Shown here: piece after piece, positions 32,877 to 43,199 of the stretch
Layout of the letters: each line of letters starts with the position of its first letter
Numbering within the stretch: position 1 is the first letter of the stretch
NCBI GenBank assembly: GCA_014526335.1
Contig: JACTAT010000029.1
Coordinates: forward strand, 4,110,105-4,174,104
Direction of reading: 5' to 3'
DNA: 64,000 nt
Source of the DNA: Chrysaora quinquecirrha
Lineage: Eukaryota > Cnidaria > Scyphozoa > Semaeostomeae > Pelagiidae
The notes under the pieces: generated by a model
Databases searched by the model: none
The model's input: only the letters and a program-made list of their open reading frames with translations
What the model was told of the DNA's origin: nothing
Translations under genes and position numbers: made by a program

Positions 32877-33438
32877 ATAGATGACCGCATCAATGAAATG
32901 AGCTGTCCTAGCTACACTTGCTGATTTGTTCGGAACTGTAAAACCGGGACAGAGTGAGAAAAACAGTAAAGTAAATCTTATACTTTTTTTCTTATAAGCC
33001 AAAGTAATATGTTTGGAATTAAGCTGATTATGGAAATAAGAAATATATTCCAGAGGAACGAGGTCTTACGACTTTGTGTCATGTCTAAAGTTTGGATCTT
33101 CCATTGCAGTTTATCTCAGAAAGCCATAACCCGCGGCCAATTGAGCAGAACTCCTTGTGCTTATCATGACTATAATGACTATCTTGCTATAACTATTTAA
33201 GTGATTATAAATAGTTTTTAATATAACTGCTGCATCAGAGTAGGAATATGATAAGAGCAATAATTTTCCCTTGCATTGGTAGTTTGGCTTTGCTGTGATG
33301 ACTACAGTAACCCCGTCCGCCAGTTTTAAAAATGTTGCCGTCAGATTAATTTAACCATCGTAGTTTGACTTCCTTGATATCTCAGTAAACTCTGAAAGCT
33401 ATTACCGTTAGAGTTGACAATAGTTGACAGTTTTGTCT
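32877..33438. other. Spacer between convergent genes
   Basis: This is the 3' flank of both EIF2S1 (+) and the ankyrin gene (-). No further gene or repeat is recognised. Confidence 0.5.
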
Positions 33439-34146
33439 CTATAATATGCTGTGTGTGTCCGAATCATCACTGAACACCCCTGAATCTCTTTTGCTTTTGT
33501 AACCCCATGTCACCGTTCTTCTGTTCAATTGCGTCCGTTCTTGTTGATTTTTCGACTGGACACACATTAGTCTCTGTCTATACTGACAATAATTATAATC
33601 ATCATTATCGTCCTGTTTCGAGCATTGTTCTGTGCGGAGATTTGATGGAAATTTGCTACTGTAACCGTCAGTGATAGCGTTGTGCTTTGATTCATCAAGC
33701 TTTCTATACAACTGCACAAGTCTCTCGTTACCACGCTCCTCCATTTTATCCAAAAGTAACCCTCTTATGACGTCATTTGATGCAAGATCAACTGGCAGAC
33801 AACCATGGTCGTCCTTAGCAACCACATCTGCGCATGAGTTCAGTAGTAACACAATTATTGGTACGGTTTCTTTGCACGAAAACGCCGCAGCGTGTAATGC
33901 GGTCCAACCGTGCTTGCCGCGCTGCTCTAAATCCGCACCGCTTTCGAGCAACAAGGAGACCATGCTCATGTTTTGTTGCAAGCACGCTTGTTGTAAAGCC
34001 GTAAAGCCGTTAAAGCGTTCTTCTGATAATAACCTCTGTATCTGTTTTGATCCGGAATATCTTCTTATTACTGAACTGAGGATGACGTGATCATTTTGTT
34101 TCAAGGCCTCTCTGAAGGAGAATTTTAACTGTAAGGAACTGCACAT
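33439..34146 (-). CDS. Single-exon ankyrin-repeat protein with RVxF-like motif, possible PP1 regulatory subunit
   Basis: 235 residues from the ATG at 34146. After a short helical start (FREALKQNDHVILSSVIRRY) come about three ankyrin repeats: GFTALQQACLQQN (about residues 47-77), GWTALHAAAFSCK (80-112) and a degenerate DHGCLPVDLASNDVI (113-130). A basic and acidic low-complexity tail follows, ending KRDSGVFSDDSDTHSIL. The tail contains RTVTW (33505-33519), which fits the PP1-docking RVxF pattern. Small ankyrin proteins of the NRARP and PPP1R16/R27 types have a similar repeat layout; the assignment is inference and the short motif alone is weak. The intronless state could mean an old retrocopy or a genuine single-exon gene. 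Confidence 0.7.
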   Translation of the reverse strand: MCSSLQLKFSFREALKQNDHVILSSVIRRYSGSKQIQRLLSEERFNGFTALQQACLQQNMSMVSLLLESGADLEQRGKHGWTALHAAAFSCKETVPIIVLLLNSCADVVAKDDHGCLPVDLASNDVIRGLLLDKMEERGNERLVQLYRKLDESKHNAITDGYSSKFPSNLRTEQCSKQDDNDDYNYCQYRQRLMCVQSKNQQERTQLNRRTVTWGYKSKRDSGVFSDDSDTHSIL

Positions 34147-36032
34147 CGTATCATTTGCTGCTCCAAGCTTTGTTTTGTCATTAGTCTTTCAAATCCGTTA
34201 AAAGCAACCCAAAGTCCATCGGAAAGAATGGAATTTTGTTGTTTTGCCACTCAAGCAGAATAGTACTGTACCAAATTTTTTCAGTGGCAGTAAAAAGTAC
34301 CGAGGGCTAAAGTGCTGTGTTAGCAAAACAAATCAATTCATTTACAAGAGTTTTCTGTAACCGATCTGTATTGATTAATATACAAAAATAGAGCCTTTCT
34401 CTCCTAATGTATTTGAATGAAGTTGTATATTACTGCAGAGATCTTTTGGTAGGATTAAACAGCATCTCACAACGCAATGTGGCTGTGAACCTTGTCCATT
34501 TTTGGCCTCAGTAAGCAGCAAAAATGAATTTTTCAACAATACGCCAAAAGCTAATTTGAATGACAATGTTGCTTTCAAAAATACCTCACCAATCCGCAGC
34601 AAAAACAGCATTAAATCCGCATCAGCTTTTGTTTTGGTCAGATGAGCTCTATCTCTTAGAAGCCAACTTCAAATGCAGTTCTCAAAACTGAACTGAGAAA
34701 TTGTATAAAATTCATACAATCTCACCATGAAACACTTTGAGAAACTTGAGTGACCGGCCTGTGTGCCTGTCACGTTTTGGAGCACACTGATGAAAGATAA
34801 CAGCAGACATCTTTCATGATTCATGCTTTTCGCTGTTTGAATTCGGAATGTCACTTATTTCTGCAACTGTTTTACACAGTGTGCGGTCAGCAAACCGGTT
34901 GAGATTGAGAAACGAGATTGGGGTGCATTGATTTTTGCTGTTGATTTTCGACATGGGGATAGGGCACAGGGTAGGGTACATACGGCGAATCACTGTCACA
35001 TACAGTATCTAGATGTTTCTCCCAGCCGCTTCTTGTTACAACTAGTCAAGGGCGGTTTTCTTCTCTGTATCTCAAGGATCATTCCTGCACACAGCAGCCA
35101 GTTAGCCCGAGTTAGCCTCTCTTTTTTTCTCCATTTAGTCGAGATTGGTCCCGTAAAACGTAATGATTAAAACTGACATAGCGGTTGTTTTCAAGCCAAA
35201 GGCATAGTCACAAGAAAAAATTAAGTTGCAAAGTTTTCTATACATGTGAATTGTCTCTTATGAGTATGACTATGATTGAGGTTGTTTTCCCGTACCGTCC
35301 TTCCCGTCATCTTGCTTTTTTGTTTGCTCTCCGATAAACCGAATTGAATGCTGTATCCAGCAGAAACTTGTGCCTGCCTTGTTTAAAGCTGGACAGAAAT
35401 TTATTTCATAATAATAATTTTTGTTGTTTGAAAAAAACATTATGCAGAGAAAAAGTGATAAGTAGATGGCCGAGTTTCTGACAAATAAAACGGAAATGAT
35501 TCCAGAAGCTCTTAAGTTAAATCTATCATCGTTCTAATTAGCATTGCCTAAAGGCCTGGGGACGAAAAATACGCCCTTTAGAGGAAGAGCAACAAGTCAG
35601 CTACGAGAGCTTAGGAGTTCTGTCTATGGTCTAGAGTAGGTAAAGCGAAGGGTAAAGGGGGGGGGGTAAAGGAGAATTATCATAGCAGCAGCGAATCGAA
35701 ATGACTCACAAACTTAGTTGTCGTTTGCCTCGCATCACGGTGTTTTATACGGTGTTTTATGCCTTCATTACAGAGTTGACAGTCGCTATCTCGCACTCTG
35801 ATGGGAAAGGGGAGAGATTATAGTATTATCGAAACAGCGAATGTCGAGAGGCAAAATGTACGTAGAGAATGAAAATTCGATCGAGGAAGCGAATATTCGA
35901 GATACGGTATTGAAGTGTTGGGACGTCGTTGTGGCATCGTTGTTCTGTTCCATTTAGGAGCCATGCTTCCATTCCATTCCACTCCATTTAAAAACTTCGA
36001 TTGCGCGAGCGCTGGCGAGCTGGCTCCGTTCC
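34147..36032. other. Spacer between divergent genes
   Basis: No coding region is recognised. A poly-G tract lies near 35658. The stretch 35930-36030 is richer in G+C (with 'gcgcgagcgctggcgagctg') and looks like a promoter or 5' untranslated region for the following small gene. Confidence 0.45.
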
Positions 36033-36551
36033 ATGAATGCTGTGAAATTCAATGGAGAAAAATTTTTAGCTTATTTTGACTCTATGACATCTGAGAGCTC
36101 ATATTGCGACTTTGTACGGCATAATAAGGTATCCTGCAACCAATCTTTTTTCCCACTGCGCTTACTGCGACGGTTTTTAACACAAAGCATATCTTTCCTT
36201 TATGACGTTAGCAAACACATAGACCTTTGTTTTCAAAACTTCTCCTGAATGTTTTTAATTCCCCACGAAATTAATTAAAACAAACAAAAACAGATAAACA
36301 AATATAGCAAATTTGACGAAGGCGAGAAAGGCGTTCGAAATGTCGATCACGAAACGAGGCTGCGTGTCAAGATTGTTGTGGGAGGCGCGACCGATATTAT
36401 TAGCCAGAATAAGGTGATAGTCTGTGCAGAGTCAAAAGAGTAATGCGGCATTAGGCGAGAGAGAATGCTCTTTTTTCTGTTTTAATCCTTAAATTTATTT
36501 CAGCTGAGCGGAAGTTTGTCCAAAAACGAAAAAACCTGGAAATTTACTTGA
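36033..36551 (+). CDS. Possible small three-exon gene, unknown product of 87 residues
   Basis: Not recognised. Exons 36033-36128, 36294-36413 and 36504-36551 are 32, 40 and 16 codons. Each junction is phase 0 with GT donors (gtatcc, gtgata) and AG acceptors (aaaaacag, tttatttcag), and the third ends in TGA. The joined product is hydrophilic, starts MNAVKFNGEKFLAYFDSM, has a central RLRVKIVVGGATDII stretch and ends NEKTWKFT. It has no signal peptide or membrane segment. A G+C-richer region with no repeat lies directly upstream of the ATG. The clean phasing over three exons argues for a real gene, but the exons are short enough for chance, and without a homologue this stays tentative. Confidence 0.45.
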
Positions 36552-37277
36552 AAACGAACGAATAATCGTGAGCGTTTTTATGCATCGATTCCCTGTGCTT
36601 AGTGTTTGTTTCGATATCTAACTTTGGTTTATGTTCTTGTTAATGCTCCGAAAGAAATTGACTCATCTTGGGAATTATTCTAATTTCTCCTGATTGAGTA
36701 AAGTTGTTGCATTTGGGTGGCAGAGAAGTTATGATCTGTTGATCTCAAAGATTACTCATTATTCTTGCATCGAAACATATGAGTTCTGAATACAAAATCT
36801 CGTCAATTTTTAGTTTTGTACATGCAAGAATTGGACGTGTCTGCGAGTCGTCAGCGTGAGAAGTGTTCTCACAAGAAAAGGGAGTGTTCGCAATATCGTC
36901 ATCATCGCATGCAGGTCCTGCACCGTTCAGTGTCCAAGACGTGATAGCATCTAAAGTATTCAAGACGGGAAGAAAGAATAACTGTGGACAAAAGCAAGTT
37001 CATAATTCGATTTGTCTGCCGTATAATAGCTGAGATTACCCTTAATTAATAAGGTTTGATTTGGTCTTATTTTGCAACTGATCGTGGACTGGGGGAAATA
37101 GCCCTAAAAAGTTGCTGTGGCCTAAATTTCTGTCAATATCTGTCCAACACTTGAAGTCTAGACTTCGCGGTATCCCGCAGGCAAGCTCTCCAAAGCCGAG
37201 CAAAGATAAAACAAGCGGAATTCTAAATCCGGTTCTTCTTTCAAGTTTTTGTGGCCTCCAACCTTATCGTTATCAAA
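36552..37277. other. RAB23 upstream region
   Basis: No gene recognised. Probably the RAB23 promoter and 5' untranslated region; no distinctive element seen. Confidence 0.45.
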
Positions 37278-40200
37278 ATGAAGGAAGAGGACGTTGAAAT
37301 CGCCATCAAGGTTCTTGTGGTTGGGAACGGAGCAGTCGGAAAGTCCAGCATGATCCAGAGATACTGTAAAGGGTTTTTCACAAAGGAATACAAGAAAACA
37401 ATAGGGGTTGACTTTTTAGAGAAGCAAATAAGGTAATAGATTGTTTATATTCTGATAAGACATCGAGTTAGCAAAAGATTATTTGTCTAACGCTATTGAG
37501 ATTTAAGATGGGTCGCGAACTTCAGAATTTCATTTTCTGTTGGAACAGGAAAGCCAGTCTTTCACAGATTTTTGCTAATATGAATATCATATATATCATT
37601 ATATTTCGATTACATTGACAATAATCCGCGTGAAACCCAAAATCGATGATTATTTTTGCTGTCTGGAGTTTTTCACAAGTTTAAGAAACAGTCAAACTCA
37701 AGGATCTATGAAATATGATACTTTTAATTGTTCTTTTCCAAAGTTAAACATGGCTATTGTAACAAAAATTAATGTGGGGTGGCCCTAGATTGTGTGATGA
37801 GAATGACTGCACATTGGTTGAAGATTTTTGACCTTTGTCTCTTTTACTATATAATGCAAACATTGTGGGAAATGTCTGTTGGGGAAAGAATGACCAGACC
37901 ATGCACCCAGCCTGAGCCATATCAGGTCAATTCACCCAACCTTCCTTTCACCCAGCTTCCTTTTCCCACAAGCTGGTCTCTCTCCCAACATCCTTGGTTG
38001 TTTCACCCAACTGCCTTGCTTCTTTGCTTGTTTGCTTGCTTGCTTACTATTTATTACTTGTTTTGTTACTAAAAGAGCTGCAAAAGGGATGTGTGGGGTT
38101 TGGGGCTGGAGCCCCAATGTTAACAAATTTATCGAAGAGAGGAGGCTTAGTCAAACTATTTCTGCAAATACCTACACTACATTCAAACCAATTTGCTTTG
38201 CATTTAAAAAATTAATGTTTCTTTTGCAGTTTGAATGGTGAAGATGTAAGATTGATGTTATGGGATACAGCAGGTCAAGAAGAATTTGATTCTCTCACAT
38301 CCGTCTATTACAGAGGTAAGTATATTGCCATATTGTCCTTTCCATATGTTCTTTCACTGGACATTTCTTTGTTAATATCTCAAATATTGTTAAGGCTTAC
38401 AGATTTTTAGTAGGTTCAGCTGGTCATGAAAGCCTAAACAATTTCAATTTACAATGTTTTCAATTGATTGTGCACCTCCAGTGCTCATTTAATTATTGAT
38501 CTTTAATAGGTGGTACTAATGCAAGGAGATGCTGGGCTTAGTTATCTACAATCAGAACAGCATTTCTTATCAAAGAGATGGTACTTTAGTAATAGAGTTG
38601 AATAAGAAAAAGGGACTGTTGATAAATCATGCAACAAATGTTTTGAATTGCATACCCGAAAATAGTATCTTCTTGCAAATTATTGCTCCATTCCATACCC
38701 AGTATTTATCAAATAAGTGCCCATCTTGCCAATGTTTCTCAAATCAGCTTCTCTTTTGTAATCAAGGGGGACCTTTCAATCCAAGGATGTTCTCATTTCA
38801 CTTACTGCACTGAAAAGGAGGTGTGCGTCGGTGAGCAAGAGTGCTGATTTGAGTAAATGCAGTAGATTGATACTATAACCAGACTTAGCATGCCTGTTCA
38901 TTTTTTGTTTATTTTATTAGGTGCACAAGCTTGTGTTTGTGTGTTTTCTACTGTTGACAGAAGCTCATTTGATGCTATGACAAGGTGGAAGGACAGGGTT
39001 GGTACATTTTTATACCTCACTTTGTAATTGTTGTGTAGGCAGGCATAACCTTGCAGATACCTAGACTATGGGCAAGGACCTCTTTTAGTCTAGCTGCACT
39101 GATTAGTACTGATATTTGACAAAACCAGCCTGTAGTTGACTGATTGAGTTTCCAGGGACTTTTCCTGGTGTAACAATAAGCCTTGATGCTCAAGCTTGAA
39201 GTTAATTGTGGCTGTCTGACCACTGACCGTACCAAAAGTGATATTTTTAACATTTTGCTTAACACCAATGTTATGACGTAGTTGTTGGTAAGTTGTAATT
39301 TAAATCTTCATTTATCAATCAGGTAAATCAAGAATGTGGTGATATACCAATGGTTCTTGTGCAGAATAAAATTGATCTCGTTGAAGACGCTAAAATGTCA
39401 CCGTGAGTAGTTATATTCTCGATCATTATTACAACTCTTTCTGTCTACAGTGTTCGTTTTCTAAATTCGAATTTTTGAATTTTTCCATTGGTTGTCCTTC
39501 TGTATACCATAAGCTTATTGGTTTTAAAATGAAATACATCCAGCTTTTTCTGATTAGTGCATTTGCATATGCAACTGGGTGAGTGTCAGACAAGAAAGGC
39601 TTTCCGTTTTTCTTTGCAATTCTGAAGTTTTGTACAACTCAAAGACTGCAATTGATTTTTTTTTTCAGTTTTTTTAATCAAACGCAAAGCAATGTCACCT
39701 CAATTAGTTTACGAACTAATGGCTTCCAATCAAAAGGGCCTATTTTTTATTTTTTGTGCTTTTCACCCATGGTATGCCAAAATGGTTTCCAATGCCATCC
39801 CATAAACACTCGCTAACCTGGGGACACATAGCGTGCACTTTTCAAAGTTCTAAAGAGCGTCTTTTCAAAATCTTTCTCACTACTCCAAGCCTCCTTTTCC
39901 GTAGAGCTGACTCTCCTTTTCCATCTCTTCATAAGGGCTCCATAATACTAAATCTATCCATGGGCCCTGAGCCTATCCTTGTGTTAAGTAAAGTTACTTT
40001 TTTACAGTGAAGAAGCTGAAGGATTAGCCAAGAAGCTTAAACTGAGATTCTATCGTTCATCTGTCAAAGAAGACCTCAATGTCAAAGAAGGTAAGTGCAT
40101 GCACTCCTTTCTTCTTCTTCTTCACGTTAGATCTGTAATTAGTTTTGCAATTGGGAAGTAAAGCTATTTGTTGCTTTTTTTGATGAGCGAGCAAGCAAAC

Positions 40201-41389
40201 ATGCGATTTCACATGTTAATGCAGCTTGGGATGGTGCGGACCTGCAGCTGTTCCCGCAGATTTATATTCTAAATTGAATAGCGTGAGTAATTATTTACCG
40301 ACCTCGGAAAGGATGGACAGCTGAGTTGACTTTAGACGATTTGCATTTTCACGTGGTAAAAATGATACAGTTTTGTGGAAAGTACTCCTGATGGGATTCG
40401 TATAAACAACTTTCTTGCAATTGTGAGATGAGCACCTTGACCACTCGGCAAGACCACCTAAATGATGACGTTGCCTTAACGATTTGCATTTCGTTGTTGA
40501 AAAAATTGTTTTAGTGCTGAGGATCTAATCAAGAAAACCAAATTCAAACCCAATGTGGTGAAACGTTTTTGAGTCTAAGCAAATACCAGCCGTTTGACCA
40601 ACAATTTTGATCGTTTAGCCAGAGCCTAATGCTGTTTTTCAGGAATCTAAAATGCCTGGTAATGCTTGTTTGCAGCAGTGTTAATGCTTTCACCTTGTGT
40701 TGGCATGATTAGGCCCGGTAACAATTTATACGTTTCTAGCAGAAATTAGTTGGCTAATGAATTCACGCTTTCACCTTTCTGTTGGTTTTGCTCCAGATAT
40801 AGAGAGGAAACCAAGAAATTTAAACTAATAAGTATGGATAAACATAGAAGTCAAACTCGGAACAAAATTTTCGCTCAATTTATGCTTGCCCTTGTTCTGC
40901 GTCATCACAAAATTGTAGTGAGGTGAATCTGGCTAGAACGTTGATATTCTGCCTTTAAATAAAGTTCTTTTTGTTTTACAGTTTTTGCCTACTTGGCAGA
41001 AAGATACATTGATCGAATGAACTCAATTGAACCTGAAGATGTTAACGAAAACCCACAGCAACAGCAGAAAATCGGTTTGTATGATTTTTGTGTATCCCAT
41101 TCTTTCAATCTTTTGCAATACTTTTTGCTTAAAGTTTGCTGTTAGTTTGATGTTTCGTTATTTTCTGATGCAATTTCTTTGGTTTTCAGGAATGTTTACT
41201 ACAAAGACAATGCCCGACTCTTCGACCAGTGGCATTGCAACATCAAATCATAGGTCGTCTAGCAAAAGCAAAAGCAAGAACAAAAATAAAGACACAATTC
41301 AACTGGCCTCGGGGAAGCAAAGAACATCAGGAAAGAAAAGAAATTTTGTTTTAACCTTTAATATGTCGTTGTATGATTATTCATTCTAG
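37278..41389 (+). CDS. RAB23: Rab23 small GTPase, seven exons; C terminus apparently frameshifted
   Basis: Rab23 is a Rab-family GTPase that restrains Hedgehog signalling and acts in ciliary trafficking. Exons are 37278-37432, 38230-38315, 38921-38997, 39323-39402, 40008-40090, 40982-41074 and 41190-41389. The ATG at 37278 gives [12 protein letters not shown], as in the family. The P-loop is GNGAVGKSS (residues 16-24), switch [10 protein letters not shown] with Q68, then QNKID and the SVKEDLN motif typical of Rab23. The Ser/Lys-rich tail reaches [11 protein letters not shown] as expected, but the frame then runs to [14 protein letters not shown] and TAG, 257 residues with no C-terminal cysteine. 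The frame one base back reads KFCFNL and then TAA at 41361, a CaaX-like end. A missing base in the A run 41336-41339 would explain this. Confidence 0.95.
40561..40628. mobile_element. AAACATTG inverted-repeat element, right-end fragment
   Basis: It ends 'caattttgatcgtttagcca' plus 'gagcct', matching the right end of the family. Lies in RAB23 intron 5. Confidence 0.6.
40708..40768 (+). repeat. Direct repeat G, copy 1
   Basis: 'catgattaggcccggta' to 'taatgaattca' recurs nearly identically at 41452-41508, on the other side of RAB23 exons 6 and 7. Confidence 0.85.
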
Positions 41390-41451
41390 TCTATCTGCAT
41401 TTCGGAAAGATTGCAGACAGAACAATGTTTTGAATTTTTAGTCGGTAAGCA

Positions 41452-41508
41452 TGATTAGGCCCGGTAGCAATTTATACGTTTCTAGCAGAAAATAGTTGGA
41501 TAATGAAT
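41452..41508 (+). repeat. Direct repeat G, copy 2
   Basis: Nearly identical to 40708-40768, same orientation, just after the RAB23 stop. Confidence 0.85.
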
Positions 41509-41977
41509 TCATCTACTTATAAAGCTTTGGTTCCCTGAAGCGACTTGCATGTTGCACTGACAACCGAGCCCCAAAGAGGATGCCTCCGGTCTAAACGGGC
41601 TAGACCGATCTGCCGTGAAAAGTTTAAACGTCACATGCACAGCATACGCGTAAAGATTTTAGCAACCAAGCGGTCGATTTTTCAGTTAGCCGCCCCAGTT
41701 CCAATCGGAATACGGTACGTAGACAATTACGTGAAGCTGACCGCGAAATTTGGCAAGTCATAGACGCTTTGTTAGGCGCTGACCAAACGACTAATCTTTG
41801 TTTGCTTGAGACAACTCCCAGCAATTACAAAGTACGAAGTACCCGCCATCCCTTCTGTAGTTGCCTGTGCGCAACGCAATAAGACAATAACCAAACACAG
41901 CGGAAAGCAAAGAAGGTAACCTTTAGTAATCCCTTCATACAGATATTTTAAATCACACTTTGTGAAGATTCTTCTAA

Positions 41978-42368
41978 CCCTGGCCAAACGATCAAACATT
42001 GTCAAACATTTGAAATTTGCTTGTCAAGCAAAATTTTGACAGTCTGGCCACGTCTAAAACACTTCTCGTGAAACATTTCTGCTTGCGTCAAGCAAAAAAT
42101 GCTTTTGAACTTTTTCAAAATATCATACCACAAATTATGCTTACTTTTGCTTGTTGTGCAACGTTCGATGGTTTTGTCGCCTCTCAAACATTGCTTGTCA
42201 AACAAACATTCTTTTGTTACAGTATTGTCAAACTTCAACAACTTACAACATTTTGGCACTTAGTAACATTTCTTTTCTTAGCAAACCAGGCGTTCGTGCT
42301 TCAAACATTTTGTGTAAAGCATATCTAAAGTGTTTTTGCCAACGATTCTTGATCGTTTGGCCAGGGCC
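41978..42368. mobile_element. AAACATTG inverted-repeat element, most complete copy
   Basis: The left end 'ccctggccaaacgatc' plus 'aaacattg' and right end 'gatcgtttggccaggg' are terminal inverted repeats. The interior is a series of AAACATTGCTTGTCAAAC-type words in both orientations. No coding capacity. Confidence 0.8.
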
Positions 42369-42955
42369 TCAATAGCAATCTGAGCTAACTCTTAGCTGTC
42401 AATAATCATGCATTACAGTTATTTCTGGAAAATACAGTATGTCATTAGTATTAAAACATGTAAACATTTCTTATGCAAGGCTATATTCGTATTTTATATA
42501 CCTATCATTCTGTGACATTTAGTGGCTTGTGCATCAGTTAAGATTCCCATACTGCCATTATATAATGTTTAGTAAATTTAGTTTTGTATCAGTTAGCTGT
42601 ATCTCTTTATGACAAGGACGACGAAGTTTTCATTTTAATTAAGACAATCTAAGCATTTATATTTTACTACTCAAGATGTACAAGAATATAGTTTTGTATC
42701 ATGCATTTTGGATATATAATTACTGTTTTTGTTATAGTATGATAACTCTATTAATTTTCAATGTGTATCTCGTTTTCCATTCAGACTTCCTATGTATCTT
42801 GTAGGTGAGGTTAAGTGGCACTGCTTTTTGTAGTTGCCTGGGGAAAGTTGCCTGAGAGATGCATCAATCTGTTTGCGTGCCGGCCATGCTTTTTCCAAAG
42901 ATCTTGTTTCTGCATGTGATTTCTATTTGTTGCTCCAGTTTTTCAGAGATTGCTT

Positions 42956-43017
42956 TTTTGGCGGGAAATTCTATCCAATTCAAAAATTCAATCAACTTTA
43001 CTTTATTGGCGGGAAAA
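42956..43017 (+). promoter_or_regulatory. Pair of E2F-like sites upstream of RNASEH1
   Basis: TTTTGGCGGGAAA at 42956-42968 and TTGGCGGGAAAA at 43006-43017 each match the E2F/DP consensus. They lie 183-244 bases upstream of the RNASEH1 ATG, same orientation, about 50 bases apart. Confidence 0.6.
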
Positions 43018-43199
43018 GAGCGACTCGCGCACACGGACTATTTCCTCTCCTCAGGCCCCCTCGTGCTCAAGTCACATCACATCAATATCAATCTTTCCTT
43101 TGCTGTCTTCGTGATCTTTTGGGAAGACGCCAAAGAAGTGAAGAAGTATATGTTGAAAAGCTTTTAGATCTGAAACTTGTAAGGCCTAAATCAGAGGAA

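Larger units (their letters stand above)
41390..43199. other. Spacer between RAB23 and RNASEH1
   Basis: It holds the RAB23 3' flank, direct repeat G copy 2, a long AAACATTG inverted-repeat element (41978-42368), an AT-rich stretch and, near the end, the RNASEH1 promoter with two E2F-like sites. A frame of about 80 codons near 41628-41880 looks slightly protein-like but has no ATG and is not called. Confidence 0.5.

Noticed and set aside
41628..41880. Open frame of about 80 codons with QLREADREIWQVIDALL
   Set aside because: It looks somewhat protein-like, but there is no ATG, no clear acceptor and no family recognised; possibly a decayed element remnant.
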